DNA from: Pseudocercospora fijiensis CIRAD86
Lineage: Eukaryota > Ascomycota > Dothideomycetes > Mycosphaerellales > Mycosphaerellaceae
Reading direction: 5' to 3'
Length of the DNA stretch: 64,000 nt
Assembly: GCF_000340215.1 (NCBI RefSeq)
Contig: NW_006921532.1
Location: 5,035,126 to 5,099,125 of the forward strand
Made by a program: the position numbers and the translations under genes. Shown in pieces: positions 46,100 to 58,081 of this stretch. Position 1 is the first letter of the stretch, and every line of letters begins with the position of its first letter. The notes below the pieces were generated by a model. The model searched no databases, was not told the DNA's origin, and saw only the letters and a list, made by a program, of their open reading frames with translations.

Positions 46100-46700
46100 T
46101 ATGTTAAAGGTAGTCTCTAGGTACGAATAGCTGTAACTAAAGCGAGGGCACGACAAGAGCCTACGATACGGACGATACCGAAGTATCTTAAGGGGCTATT
46201 ACGACAAGCAGAGAAACCTCTTAACGAGGGCATCGCTTTGACCCCGAAAAGCTACAAACCCTTAGGACTGTTACAGCTTAGGGCCTAGTCTATAGCTATA
46301 GCTAGCTTCTAAGGACTCGGCTCCGGGTCGAAGACCTATTTAGTACCGCTTGCTCGAGATAAGCCCCGCCTAAGGAGGAGATAGACTAATTACCTATCGG
46401 CCTTGCTTAGTTTGCTAAGACTATTAATTAATAGCAAATACGGATTGCAGGTCGGATGGCCGGGGAGTCCCCTATTAATCGGGTAGGGCGTTCCTAGATT
46501 CGCAGCCTCGCTTAGACAGTGCTTAGCCTTCTACTAGAAAAAGAAGGCTACCGCCCCCCTGCCTAGCTAAAGGAGATACGAGCTAGTTTCTAGGATCTGG
46601 GTGTAAATAGGGATTGCAGTCTCTCCCTCCGAGCGGCTTTTGTCTAAAATCTACTAAACTCAGCTCCTAGAGGTAGTTAGGCGACCCCTAGGAGGCTAAA
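46100..46700 (+). pseudogene. Possible leader ORF of Gypsy-4
   Basis: Between the 5' LTR and the first palindrome a plus-strand frame reads as protein with only RIP-type stops (for example RIAGRMAGESPINRVGRS near 46440-46500 and SLSLRAAFV near 46625-46650). No domain recognised. It could be an N-terminal extension of gag or a separate short gene. Confidence 0.3.
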
Positions 46701-46731
46701 TCCTAATGCTACCCCGGGGGTAATACTAGGA
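46701..46731. repeat. CCCCGGGGG palindrome 1
   Basis: Imperfect 31-bp palindrome with core TACCCCGGGGGTA and arms that match at 12 of 15 positions; lies before gag. Confidence 0.9.
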
Positions 46732-46859
46732 GAAACAGCCTAATACACTACTCTCTCGCATAGCAATATTACAACAAACTAAATGGACTAAAGTTATTAA
46801 AAACACATTTGTATAGCATTCTATTTCAACTTTATATAGCATTCCATTTTAACTATTTT

Positions 46860-49800
46860 ATAATAATCGAATAAGCTCTAGCTCTAGCGAAAACGAACAT
46901 CGAGAATTAGCGGAATCCTCTAAATCCGAAAACGCCCCTAATCCTATTAACGAAGAAATCAGGCGGCGGCTAGTTAATATAAGTGAGCCTCCTACGCCCT
47001 CTACGCTAGAGGCGCTCTATACTGTCCTTATAAAAATAATAGAGAAGCAAACTAAGCTTCTCCGTTAAAATAAGCGTCGCCCGCTAGAGCTAGGGAGTAG
47101 GGCAAATCCCCTATTCGAAGGGTAGAACGCTATAGTATATATTAAGCGCTTTAAGGAAGGCTTAGTTAATTACGAGCTCGATAGAGAATCCGACTAGTAC
47201 AAGATTCGGTCCTTTACGAGGACTACCTCCTCTAAGCTTTACCGAACCCTTAAAACCCTAGTTAGCTACCTAGAAAAGGACGACAAGTCTAATGCCAACT
47301 AGGAGACCTTTAAGATAGCCTTTATAAGGGAGTATTAGGAGCGCGATAGCCGTCGTATTAAAGGCAGTCGTACGTAGCTCGAGTCCCTCTACTTAGTAAG
47401 GCGCACTAAGGATAACGACCTAAAGGGGTATATCCGCGAGTTTGTCGAGTTAGCGGATAGCATCGAACAGAGTAACCTCGAAAACTCTTAGAGAATAAGG
47501 CTACTCCTCTAGGGGTTGCCGTAGCCTATAGCTTAGCGTATCTTCCGTCGCTATAAGCTTAGCGAGTCCGATCCTAAGAGTTTTAGGAAATACAAAGAGG
47601 TCCTAGTATATATTAAGGCCGACATTAATAGCATAGCCGATGCGAGGAAGTTTATCTACGGCGAAGACCGGAATAACCTAGCGTAGGTTAGGAAAGAAGC
47701 CTTAGTAAGCAAGGGACCTAAGTTCCTTCCTAAATCGCAAAGTAGTCCTAAGACCGTAACTCCTACTATTACTAAGTACTCTTAGGATGTCGCGGACTTA
47801 GCTAAATCCCTAGCCTAGCTAAACCTGAATGCGAAAGCATTATAGCGAGTTAGGGAGGTCATTAATACTACTATACTAGGCGATGTACTACTAGTCTACT
47901 AGGTTTTAGATCCTAACTACCCTAAAGCCCCTTTAGTAGATATCTACGCTATACGGAAGATCTATTCTAACTTGGATAGCAAGTGCTAGATATGTAGCGG
48001 GTTTAAATATGTCTAATCGTCCTACCCTATCTAGAAAGAGCTTCTTAAAAGGAAGCTTATTATATAAGTAAATGGCCGATTCTACTATATAGATACCGGC
48101 GACAAGATTGATTTCGAATAGGATCGGAGAGCCCCGAAGCTGCCTTAGCTAAAGACCCTTCTAGAAAAGAAGTATAGCGGCAAGATCGAGTTTAAGGACA
48201 CTAGGAACAGTACCCTCGCCGCTATTACTAAACGAGAAACTTAGAAGGTTAGGGCAAAACAGGTTAAGGAGCGAAGTAGTAACGGTACTACTAAACCTAT
48301 TAAAGTTAACTTTGTTTCTTAGGATCCGGACGCAGTTACTAATGTTTACGCGGTTACTAAGAATAGTGTAGATGTCTACGCTACTATACGGTCTTAGACC
48401 TAGTCCTAAAACAAGGGCAAGAGCCCTTAGAACCCTACTCGCCCTAGTACGGCAGCCCCTACTAGGGTACTAAAGAACAAGGCGGCCGATAAGGCTAAGC
48501 AATAGCGAGAGTTAACCGCTAAAACTAAGACTCTCTAGATAGCTATAGACCGTGCTACCCGATCTAGTACCGCACCTAGCACCGCACCTAGCACCCTACC
48601 TATAGAAAGCCTAGTCGCCCTAGAGACTCTAGAGGTCGACATAGAGGATATTGCTACCGACATTAGCGGTACCCTAGGGCTAGCTAACCTACCTGCCTAC
48701 AAGCGGAAGTTATCCGACCTAAAGAGCTTTCGCTTTAATAGGTATATAAAGAAGTATAGTACTAGCCTAGCTAACTCCTTAGATATAAAGGCAAACGCTC
48801 TCTTCTAGGCTTTATAGTTTTTAGACCTTAAGTCTAACGTGTCTATAGGTAAGCTGCTAGTATACGGTTTGCCTACTAACCTGTTCTAGAGCCGAATCCC
48901 TAACGATACTACCTTTATAAAAGACCTTACTGCCCTCCGACGAAAATAGGGACGAGAAGACTATATCGACGTCTCTTCCCTATAGTTCCTTCCTAAATTT
49001 TCAGGTACCTAAGAGTTAGTAGAAGGCGAATCGGTAACCTACGAGAACTAAGAGACTATCGATAATACTAACGAAGAGGGAGTTAAGAAGATAGGCCGAG
49101 GGGATAGTAATAATCCCGACCCTACTCTAGTTTTAGTTTCTATTAAAGCTGTCCGATTTACTAGCTAACAAATCGGTCGAGTAGGACCTCCTCGACCTAA
49201 GGAACTTTACTCTATCCCTAATAATATAGACCTTTCCGCAGTTACCTATTCCTTCGCCGTCGTCCCTGCTATCTATATTTAGGTTACTATCGGGAGCTAT
49301 AGTTAACAGATGCTAGCAATGCTTAATAATAGTTCGGAGTTACTTATTATAAGTAAGCGTTAGGCTAAACAACTTAGGCTGCCGATAAATAGAGACATTT
49401 CCCTCGGTATATAGGGAGTAAATAGGGAGGTTGCGCTAGTAGGTGCTTGCTATAATGTTATAGTAGACGCCTTCGGCATATACTTTTCCTTTACCTTCTA
49501 GATTGCCGCCGACCTAAACACGCTAATTATTCTAGGTCGACTATAGTCTCGTATAATCCGAGGTATCTAGCGCAACTGCGACGATAGCTCCTAGGAGGGA
49601 ACTATTACTAACTAGAAGGGCAACCGAGTCGTATTTACTAGTTATGTCGGAAATACTAGCTGCAAGTCCTACGAGGATATCCTTACTGCTTCTAGACGGT
49701 CTTCGGGAAACGCTACGGCGCGGTTGTAAGACCGGCAATCTGCGCTATAAGTTAGTATAGCTTAAATAGGTCATTTCTAGAAGTGCGCCGCTCCGTACGT

Positions 49801-49980
49801 TAAGGCAAGTTTCTAGGTTCTGCACTAAGAAGACGAGTGCTCGAAGCGATAGCGAGTATAATATAACGACTACCTATACCTACTATATAAGTTAAGGTAA
49901 TAATACTATCTTATACATCGTCGCTAGAGGCATTACTACCGGACGCGGGTCTACCCGAACTAACTAATTAGAGCGCGAGT
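46860..49980 (+). pseudogene. Gypsy-4 gag and aspartic protease
   Basis: Plus-strand frame with RIP-type stops. The gag part includes VYIKRFKEGLVNYELDRES near 47130-47190, KDNDLKGYIREFVELADSI near 47410-47470, and a zinc-knuckle remnant CQICSGFKYV.SSYP near 47985-48030. The protease-like part at about 49260-49560 contains RLRLPINRDISLGI.GVN and a hydrophobic ILGR segment, as in the protease of fungal gypsy families. The module ends shortly before palindrome 2 at 49982. Confidence 0.75.
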
Positions 49981-49981
49981 C

Positions 49982-50006
49982 TAATGCTACCCCGGGGGTA
50001 TTATTA
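49982..50006. repeat. CCCCGGGGG palindrome 2
   Basis: 25-bp imperfect palindrome, TAATGCTACCCC centre GGGGTATTATTA; lies between the gag-protease and RT modules. Confidence 0.9.
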
Positions 50007-50009
50007 CGA

Positions 50010-53000
50010 ATCTAACGTTTTCGCCGGCGTTATAAATTAGGACTACTAGCTATACACCTATCGACTTAAGGAAACTTCTAAAGAAGTTTACACGCTGTTT
50101 TGTTACGCTAATCTCTAAGCCTAGCGACAAAGAGAGCGAGCTCGGATTCGACAATCGATTAGTATATATACCCTATATAAGAGGGTAGCTAATAAGATTA
50201 AGCCTATAAAGGGTAGCGTATATATTACCGATAGGTCTAATCCTAGCGGGAATCCTAACTAGCGACAAAAGTGCCTTAATTAGGAGGCGACACTACTACC
50301 TAGGGATAGTCCGTACGATTAGAAGTACATTACTAAAAAGTTTTCTACTATCCCTAGAGGGTTAAGGCTAATAGAGGAGAGGCTTACGAAAATCAAACCT
50401 AGCATCGAGCTTTCGGATCGTAAACTAGATTTGCTATACGAGCTTCTATACAATCGCGAGGCCGTATTAGCATATGATTTCACTTACCTAGGCAGAATAA
50501 ATCCGGAGGTTGCCCCTCCGTAGAAGATCTAAACGATCGAGTATAAGCCTTAGGCCTACTTAGGTTTTAAGCTAAACTTAAGCCTACGAGGTATAGTTGA
50601 GGACATAATACGATAGCGTATAAAGGCTAGCACCTTAGAACCTTCCTATGCCTCGTATCGCAATCTATACTTCCTAGTTTAAAAGAAGATAGCTCCTAGG
50701 GAACTAAAGAAGTACCGTCTAATTAACGCTATACAAAAGTTTAACGTAGTTACGATTAGAGATACTAACCTTCCCCTAGAGACTAATAGGTTCTCGGAAG
50801 CTTTTACTAACTGTGTTATAGCCTTACTAGTTAATGTTTTCTCGGGCTACGACTAGATCCCTCTCTATCCTAATAGCCGCGACCTTACTAGTTTCGAGAT
50901 ACCTCTTAGGCTATATAGACAAACTACCCTCCCCTAAGGGGCAACTAACTTAGTAGCCTAGTTCGTTCGTATTATAAACTAAGTCCTCGCGGCCTATATC
51001 TCCTATATAGCGATGCCTTTCCTCGACGATATCGGCATTAAGGGCCCTAAAACTAGGTACGATAATAAAGAAGTGGAGCCTAGCATCCGCAGGTTCTTTC
51101 TCGAACACATTTAGAACCTCGATAGTGTCCTCTGCGACCTAGAGCGAGCTAACCTAACGGTATATAGGGAGAAGCTTTAGCTCCTATACAAACGAATAAA
51201 CATTGTCGGGTTTGTAACTAATAAGAACGGCCGCTATCCTAATAATGTACGGGTCCTAAAGATAGTATCTTAGCCGGATCCTACCTATTAGAAGGATGTC
51301 CGAACCTAGCTTAGAGTAGTCTCCTACTTCCGTATCTAGGTCGAGAACTTTATATTAGTATACAAGCCCTTATACGCCTTACTTAAGAAGGATGCTGAAT
51401 TCGAATAGACCTCCGTTTACTAAGCGGCTAAGGACACGGTAACTAAGGCGCTCGTTAGCGTACCTACACTAACATCTATTAACTACTTAGAGGGTACGGG
51501 TTTAATAATTGTTGCTATCGACTCGAGCGGGGAAGGCTATAGCGAGATACTAATATAGTATAACCGTAAGGAGCTATCCTTGCGTTATCCTATTAGGTAC
51601 GACTCCGGACTATAGAAACCGATTAAGGCCCGATACGATGCTAGCAAGCGAGAATGCCTTAGAGTCTATAAGGCTCTAAAGAAGTTCCGGCTATAGCTCT
51701 TTAGTGTATTCTTTCGTCTAGAAATCGATGCTTAGACGCTAGTCTATTAGCTTAACTATGCAGCCTCCGATCTACTAAACTCTACGATAGCTCGGTAGGT
51801 TACCTAGATCTATTTGTTTGACTTCGACGTCTTCTACGTTCCTAGTAAGAAGCATACTAGACCGGATAGCCTTTCTAGAAGGCCCGCTATAGACGAGGAT
51901 ATCGCCGAGATAATAGAAGAAGAGGATATCGATGCGGTAATTAACCGCACTTTCTTCGCTGCCTTCTATATTAATACTATGCTAGCGATTACTAGGCCTG
52001 CTACCGACGACTAACCTAGCGACTAACCTAGTAACTAGCCCGACGAGAGCCCTACTGCTAATAATAACGACTAGGCTAAACCTAAGGCGGATAAACTAGA
52101 GAGGGATAATATCCTTAATAGGGTCTACTCCGACGACTTCTATTACATCGCCTACTTCCTAACCTATACGAAGAAAGCGCCTAGCCTATTAAAGAGTTAA
52201 TACCGTCGGGTTATTCGCTATTCTCGACGATTCCTAGTTAAAGATCGAATCCTTTAGCGATAGGCTATAATTAACGCACCGCTCTAGCGTGTTATTAACG
52301 ATCTAGCAGCCCGACAAGAAATCCTTCGTTCCGTTTACGATAAGCTCGGCTACCGAGCGGCGGAGGGTACCTTCGATATCCTTCGTCGGCGCTACTAGTA
52401 GGACGGCGTATAGGCTAATGTCTTTCGTTACTATAAGAGCTGTCCTAAGTGCAACTTTAGGAATAGCTACCGACGTCTAGGAGAGCTGCGTATTCCTATA
52501 GCCTAATTAGTTAGGGAGCGATAGTACGGCGATAGTATCTATCTTAGCCGTAATAACAGCTTGTATATTATTCGAGAGGGTCTTTCTCGATAGCCGGAGG
52601 CCTATTATTTCTATAAGGGCTACGGCGCTATTAATGCTCGTAATATAGCTACCTTCCTATTCAAAGATCTGTTTTGCCGCTAGGGAACACCTTACGAGAT
52701 TATCTTAGATAACGCTACGAACAATATAGCTAAAGAAGTTTAAGCGCTACTTGTTTCGTATAGGGCGAAAAACGTTCGTATCTCCCCGTACTATCCCTAG
52801 TCGAATGCTATTATTAAGCGTAGCTATCGGTCTTTAATCGATGCCCTATCTAAGATAACTAATAGAGGGGACAGGTCCGTTCCTATTTCTACCCGCGTTC
52901 TAGCCCTTCTCTAGGCGGATCGAACTACTATTATCGATACGACTAGACTTACGCTAGTAGAGCTTATAATTAGGAGGGACGCCGTTCTTCCTATTAAGTT

Positions 53001-53735
53001 GTCCTATCGCACGTATAGCGTTTACGACTAGGGGTCTGTTCGTACTAGAGCAGATCTCCTTGCCCTACGCGCTAAGGCTCTTAAGGATATAACTACTACT
53101 TCTTAGGAGGGACTTGCTCGACAACGTCGCCTTCGTAAGGAGGCTAAGCAGTATTTCGACGACTATAATGCTATTAACTAGGAGCCTCTAAAGGTTGGCG
53201 ATATAGTCCTCCTATACCGGTCGGAGCTAGAATATAGTTACTCCTATAAGCTAGCCTTTAAATAGAAAGGGCCTTATAGAGTATAGGAGGTCCTTTACGA
53301 TAGTTCTACGTACCGACTTTAGGAACTTAATAGTGCTACCTTAAAGCACTCGCACCCCCGGGCTAACCTAAAGAAGGTCGTCGAGTTAAGAGAGCCTACC
53401 TGTCCTCCCCCGACTAAGGAGGAAGTTAATGCCTCTATAGACCCTCTACCGACCTTAGATACCTATCGAGAGGAGGATCCTACCGCGATTATAGATCCTA
53501 TTCTGCCCGACAACTATACGCATCCCTAGATATATCTTAGTAAGCTATTAGGAATGACTTATAAACAAAGGGAGGGTTATATGCGTATTAATTGCGCGTA
53601 GAGCATTTCCGATATTAATTCCGATAGTAAACTAGACTTCTAGCTATCTAACTCTAACTCCGAGGAGGAGCTCGACTAGTCTAGCGACGAAGACCGCTTA
53701 GAATTATAGCTAGACCCCGAGACTAAATAATTGCT
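50010..53735 (+). pseudogene. Gypsy-4 reverse transcriptase, RNase H, integrase
   Basis: Plus-strand frame with scattered RIP-type stops. RT: YRLINAIQKFNVVTIRDTNLPL near 50720-50780, VFSGYD.IPL near 50835-50865, and MPFLDDIGIKG at about 51012-51045 with the catalytic Asp pair intact. RNase H: IVAIDSSGEGYSEIL.QYN near 51510-51560 and FDFDVFYVPSKKHTRPDSLSRR at 51817-51880. Integrase: CPKCNF zinc-finger remnant near 52440-52460, LDNATNNIA near 52705-52735 and YYPQSNAIIKRSYRSLIDAL near 52785-52845. It ends in an acidic tail, with no chromodomain seen, unlike Gypsy-1 to -3. Confidence 0.88.
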
Positions 53736-53970
53736 TATCTTTTCCTACCTCTGCTACGTTACTTTCCTTGCCTTCTCCGCGCTATTAATATAGTGCCGCC
53801 CTATAGCTTCAGTCCTTACTACTTATTCCTACGGTGTTAATGCTTATAGTTGTTGCCCTCTTTTGCCTTTACTTTGTCTATTATTCTGCTCTTTAGCCTT
53901 CGAAGATGTTGCTATAACTTTATTCCTTTGCTTTTGTTTTTCCTTAGATAGAACTATACGAGGCGTGTTT

Positions 53971-54001
53971 TCCTAATAATACCCCGGGGGTAGTATTAGG
54001 A
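53971..54001. repeat. CCCCGGGGG palindrome 3
   Basis: 31-bp palindrome, arms matching at 14 of 15 positions, the best-preserved copy; lies after the integrase module. Confidence 0.92.
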
Positions 54002-54417
54002 AGATGGCCGAACCTAACCCCTCTACCCTTCTAGGACTACTTCTCTCTAGATTCCTAGACTCTAGCAACCTTCCTTAAGTAATAACGACAATAAGATACT
54101 CTACTAGAGGATGTTCCTACCCTAATTAGTACTAGCTACGTAGGATACTAAGAAAGGGAGGATCCCTCTCCCTTCCTAGCTCTTAGATAGATATAGCAAC
54201 CTAGGCCTATAGCCTCTAAGAATAGGGACCTTAGGCTATTAAGCTTAGTGTTTAGAAGAAGGAAGAAGGTAAACGTATAGACCACCTTTACGTACTTGCT
54301 AATATAAAAGGTAATGCTACATCTATAACGGCAGTACTATAGGCTAACGCATCGACGAATTAGCTACGCTAGGCCTAGGCGGCTTGCTCCTCGTCGCCGA
54401 GCATCTCTAGAGAAAAG
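54002..54417. other. Spacer between palindromes 3 and 4
   Basis: About 415 bp of RIP-type DNA between the integrase module and the third coding module. No clear frame. Confidence 0.4.
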
Positions 54418-54444
54418 CTAATACTACCCCGGGGGTGTTATTAG
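54418..54444. repeat. CCCCGGGGG palindrome 4
   Basis: 27-bp imperfect palindrome, CTAATACTACCCC centre GGGGTGTTATTAG; lies before the third coding module. Confidence 0.9.
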
Positions 54445-54779
54445 TTCCGCTAGCTTTACTACTATAGATTTCTGCCAAGCACTCGAACTAACTAGTTACA
54501 TTTCGAGTACGCGAGAGTCTACGATAGCTAAAGGTTAACAAAGGCGCGTAGTCGCTACTAGCAATTAGCTAGATCGATTGTTAAACTTTAGCCTACCCTA
54601 ATAACAAAGAGGTCTCGTATATAGCTTCACTTTTATATGCAGCCGTTATCCGTTTGCTTTACTAGCGTAGAATATACGGACTACGTCACCTTCGTACTAT
54701 ATTTAAAGCGAGCTTCCTAAGCTCCTTCTTCTACTCGATTACTAACTAACTCGCTACCGCCTAACTACCCCCCTTCTAT

Positions 54780-57660
54780 CTAAACCCTTTAATTATTATT
54801 GTTAAGTAACGAACACACTTGCAAACTCGTTTACAACCTACTTCCGCTTCGGTCGACTATATCTTCCGGCGCCCCGAATCCGCTAGGCGCTAGTAGTAGC
54901 AACGACTTACCTGCCCCTATTAACCTAAGCCTAGCCGCCCTAGTTCCGATCGAAGCCCTATCCGATAGCGCCTTAGCTGCTGCAACTAGCCTCGAGCACT
55001 ACTTCTAGATCGTTACCGCCCTTAAAGACCCTTAAGAGAAGATTTAGAACGCTCGCACCCTACTACGCGTTATTAATAGGAACATTAAGAAGGCTGCTAT
55101 CTTAGTTACGTACGGCATAAACAACTTGCGTTAGTCTATCGGTAAGCGTATCTTCAAGCGCGAGGTTCTTAATAATATAGATATTAAATAAGCCTTTCCT
55201 ATCGTCTATAGCCTCGAGACTGCCGGCACCTAGATTCGTTTACGCTTTAAGACCCTCGACTAGGCCTTCGAGCATTAGGGAGGACTAAGCAGTCTTCCTA
55301 AGAGCCTTATTAACTTCGCCTACGGTAGACAAGAGCGTACAAAGCAGGTCTCTTCGTTCGTTAACAAGTATAAGGTCCGTCGTTAAGGCGCTAAGTACCT
55401 TTCCCGCACTATAATCTATCGTATGTCTACCGCTAGTAAGAAGGTAGGCAAGTAGTTACTCAACTTGTCCTTTGCGCTTAACGACTTTACGATATCCTAC
55501 TAGAAGCGGCACTACGATACGATTGTCTAGATCGATCTTAATGTACAGACAACTAAGGATCTACTAAAAGAGAAGGGCTATCGCATTAATAGTATAGGTT
55601 TTATTGTTAAAGGTTAAGAGGCTCCTATCGTTAACGTCCTTAAACGTAAGGCTCTTCGCCTAGAAATAGAGGCCGATACGGCTGCTAGTCTCGCGCTCGC
55701 TATAGAGATATAGGCTTAAGACCGTCGCTCGACCCGTAACCGTAAGGTCCCTTAGGAAGTTAAAGACGAGCGCGCTAAGGCCGAAGCAGCGCGCAAGAAG
55801 GCATTGCATGCTCGTTAGGCCCTCCGTAAGGCTACTAAGAAGTATAGCGCCCCTTCTAGTACTAACTATAGTACTAACTATAGTAACTCGGATGTTAATA
55901 TACTAGATGCACTACTAGAAGATGTCTCCTCCGAAGGCTCCTTTAGCGAGCGTAGAGATAGGGGCCTCTCGCCGATCCTATTAACTAAGAACATCTGTAG
56001 TTCTTATAAGGGCGACTCTATTGCGTACCTTATTACTAATATCGATATAGTTCCTAAAGCCGATATAGGCAAAGCTCCTGCCGCCCTATCTATCTATTAA
56101 TAGCTCGACGACCTTAGCAAGCTAGGTAAAGAGCGGTTTACTATATATACTAACTATGTTAAGAAGGCCGCTAAGGTCTATAGTCTTTACGCTAGTGCTA
56201 AGACGAGTGTCCTCGTCGGTCGCCTATTAAAGATTAGTCGCGAGGTTGCTAATTAGGATACCTTTACTACCCTTAAGACTAGTTATGCTAACTGGTTTCC
56301 TAGACGCTCTGCTGCCGCCCCGACCTCCCTAGGACTCTACGCATTTAACCCTACTAGCACTATTACTCGCGATCTTACGCTAACTAAGCGTCGGTATAAG
56401 TTAATTACTAGCATTCTCGGCTAAGGCACTTCCTTCGACCGCTTTCGTTAGACTAGTAATGCTATTTTCCCTCGAGTCTTCGGTTAGATATAGTCGCCTC
56501 GTAGAGCGTACCTTCCTCTTATCGTCGACCTAATATAGGAGGAGTTTCGCATATTCTTTTAGTATATACGTAAACTGCCTAAGTCTAAGTAGGAAGGCCG
56601 CAATGCCCTTTAGACCTATAGAGTAAGTAACTAAATCGTCTGTTAGCATCCCGCCTTGTAGCTCTTAGCCGTTGCCCTTCGACCTAATTATATATACGAG
56701 CTTATCTCCGTCCCTAAGCCTACTAAGTACTTTAAGGTAGGTAATAGCGGTTATAAGAACTGCCCTACTAAGGAGACTTCTCGTCTCGGACAAAATATAG
56801 TTAAACTCGCAGCTAGTAAGGGTGCTAGCTATCTACGCATTAAGGTTTCTCTTATATCTAAAGATAAGACCGCCTATTTAACTATTATCGAGGGTATATA
56901 CGAACTAGAGGTCTTCGAGAACTAGGTTGAGAAGCTTAATGCCCGTAGCCTAGTTCTACTAAACAAGATTAGCAAGCTTACTAATAAGCACCTTACTAAC
57001 GACGACCTCGGCTATATGTTCGATAGTTAGCCTAACGAAGGCGAGGTAGCTTAGTAGATCCTTAGCCCTCTAAAGGAATGCGAAGTCTCTATTTAGATGC
57101 TACACCTTCCGTATAGCGATCTAAAGCCTAAGAGCGACCGTATATTAATCGACCTAGGCTACTCTCGTATTATCGACGGTACTAAGATTAAGGGCTACGA
57201 TAACTTAACCGTCGCTAAGGTTACTAAGGCGCACTGCAATCTGACCGCCCTTCTAGGTTCTAACACCTTCGTACCGTTCGCCTTCCCTACCGCTATCTTA
57301 GTCGAAGGCCTTAGTTATATTTCCGATGCCCTAGTCGGTAGAATTCCTTAGTTAAGTTACGTTGTTTAGAACGAAGTTAAACAAATCCTCTAGTTTAGTA
57401 AGGAGGAGCTTAAGGACTATCTACGCGAATAGGAGAAGGCTATATAGGACAAGGCTGCTAATCTCCTCGTTAATTAAGCTCGCTTTAAGGTAGAGTACTT
57501 TAGTGCTAATAGCTTTAATACCTGCGGAGGAGTTTAGGATAGTCGACTAGCTAATAAGGTTATTACTAGTAAGGATTACGGTGCATTAAAGCAGCAGTAA
57601 GTTAGCGTAGTGGATTAGATGCTTAGGAAGTTGTTTTTGTATATTAATAGAATCTAGGAA
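54780..57660 (+). pseudogene. Gypsy-4 third coding module (ORF3), unidentified
   Basis: About 2.9 kb of plus-strand frame, readable as roughly 950 residues apart from RIP-type stops. The start lies near 54800 (LSNEHTCKLVYNLLPL). Visible parts: an Ala/Ser/Pro-rich N-terminus, a basic coiled-coil-like stretch with KAEAARKKALHAR near 55770-55815, a middle region with RLLKISREVAN near 56225-56255, and a hydrophobic C-terminal region with HCNLTALLGSNTFVPFAF near 57235-57290. No envelope-like signal peptide or membrane anchor, and no RT, integrase, DDE or recombinase motif. Being inside the LTRs and bounded by palindromes 4 and 5, it appears to be a true part of the element rather than an insertion. 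Confidence 0.55.
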
Positions 57661-57661
57661 C

Positions 57662-57684
57662 AATGCTATCCCGGGGGTGTTATT
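57662..57684. repeat. CCCCGGGGG palindrome 5
   Basis: The most worn copy (ATCCCGGGGGT core); lies between ORF3 and the 3' LTR. Confidence 0.85.
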
Positions 57685-57781
57685 ACGAAGTCTCTAGAAA
57701 GATAGCCTTAGCTAAGATGCCTAAGGTTACTATATAACTGTTTGTTTTAAGCGCACAATGTGAAGCGTGTCTAGTTAGACA

Positions 57782-57796
57782 CGAAGAAAGGGAGGG
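57782..57796 (+). other. Gypsy-4 polypurine tract
   Basis: CGAAGAAAGGGAGGG directly before the 3' LTR; fixes the plus orientation. Confidence 0.8.
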
Positions 57797-57797
57797 A

Positions 57798-58077
57798 TAT
57801 TAGCTAGTAACCGGCCCTACATACCTAGGCTAAGTTTTAAGCCTATATAAGAGGCCTCCTTCTGCATTGTAGATAGAGCACTAACCTCGTATAGCATATT
57901 GTTTATGTCACACTTCTACAATGCCTATGTTGCAGGGCTCTAGTTATTAGCCTAAGCAACCGTCTTGTTATCCTATTATACTAAATATAGCTGCCTATAT
58001 TGCTATAGGTTATATTACCCTCGGTAGCCTATACTATTACTACAGGTAGTAGTAGTGGTTTTGGTTTCCGTCCTTTA
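57798..58077 (+). repeat. Gypsy-4 3' LTR
   Basis: 280 bp; pairs with 45774-46053. Confidence 0.95.
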
Positions 58078-58081
58078 CTAG
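58078..58081. repeat. Gypsy-4 target-site duplication CTAG, right
   Basis: Matches 45770-45773; Gypsy-3 resumes after it. Confidence 0.7.

Larger units (their letters stand above)
45774..58077 (+). mobile_element. Gypsy-4: 12.3-kb Ty3/gypsy element with extra coding modules and five palindromes
   Basis: 280-bp LTRs at 45774-46053 and 57798-58077, target duplication CTAG, polypurine tract at 57782-57796. Plus-strand order: possible leader frame, gag-protease, RT-RNase H-integrase, then a large unidentified frame before the 3' LTR. Five GC-rich palindromes lie at the module borders. At 12.3 kb it is about twice the length of an ordinary Ty3/gypsy element. Confidence 0.92.

Noticed and set aside
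49541..49738. Minus-strand open frame inside the Gypsy-4 protease region
   Set aside because: It is antisense to the recognisable protease/linker frame and has no features.
54780..57660. Envelope-like gene of an errantivirus-type element
   Set aside because: No N-terminal signal peptide, no C-terminal membrane anchor and no cysteine-rich ectodomain are visible.
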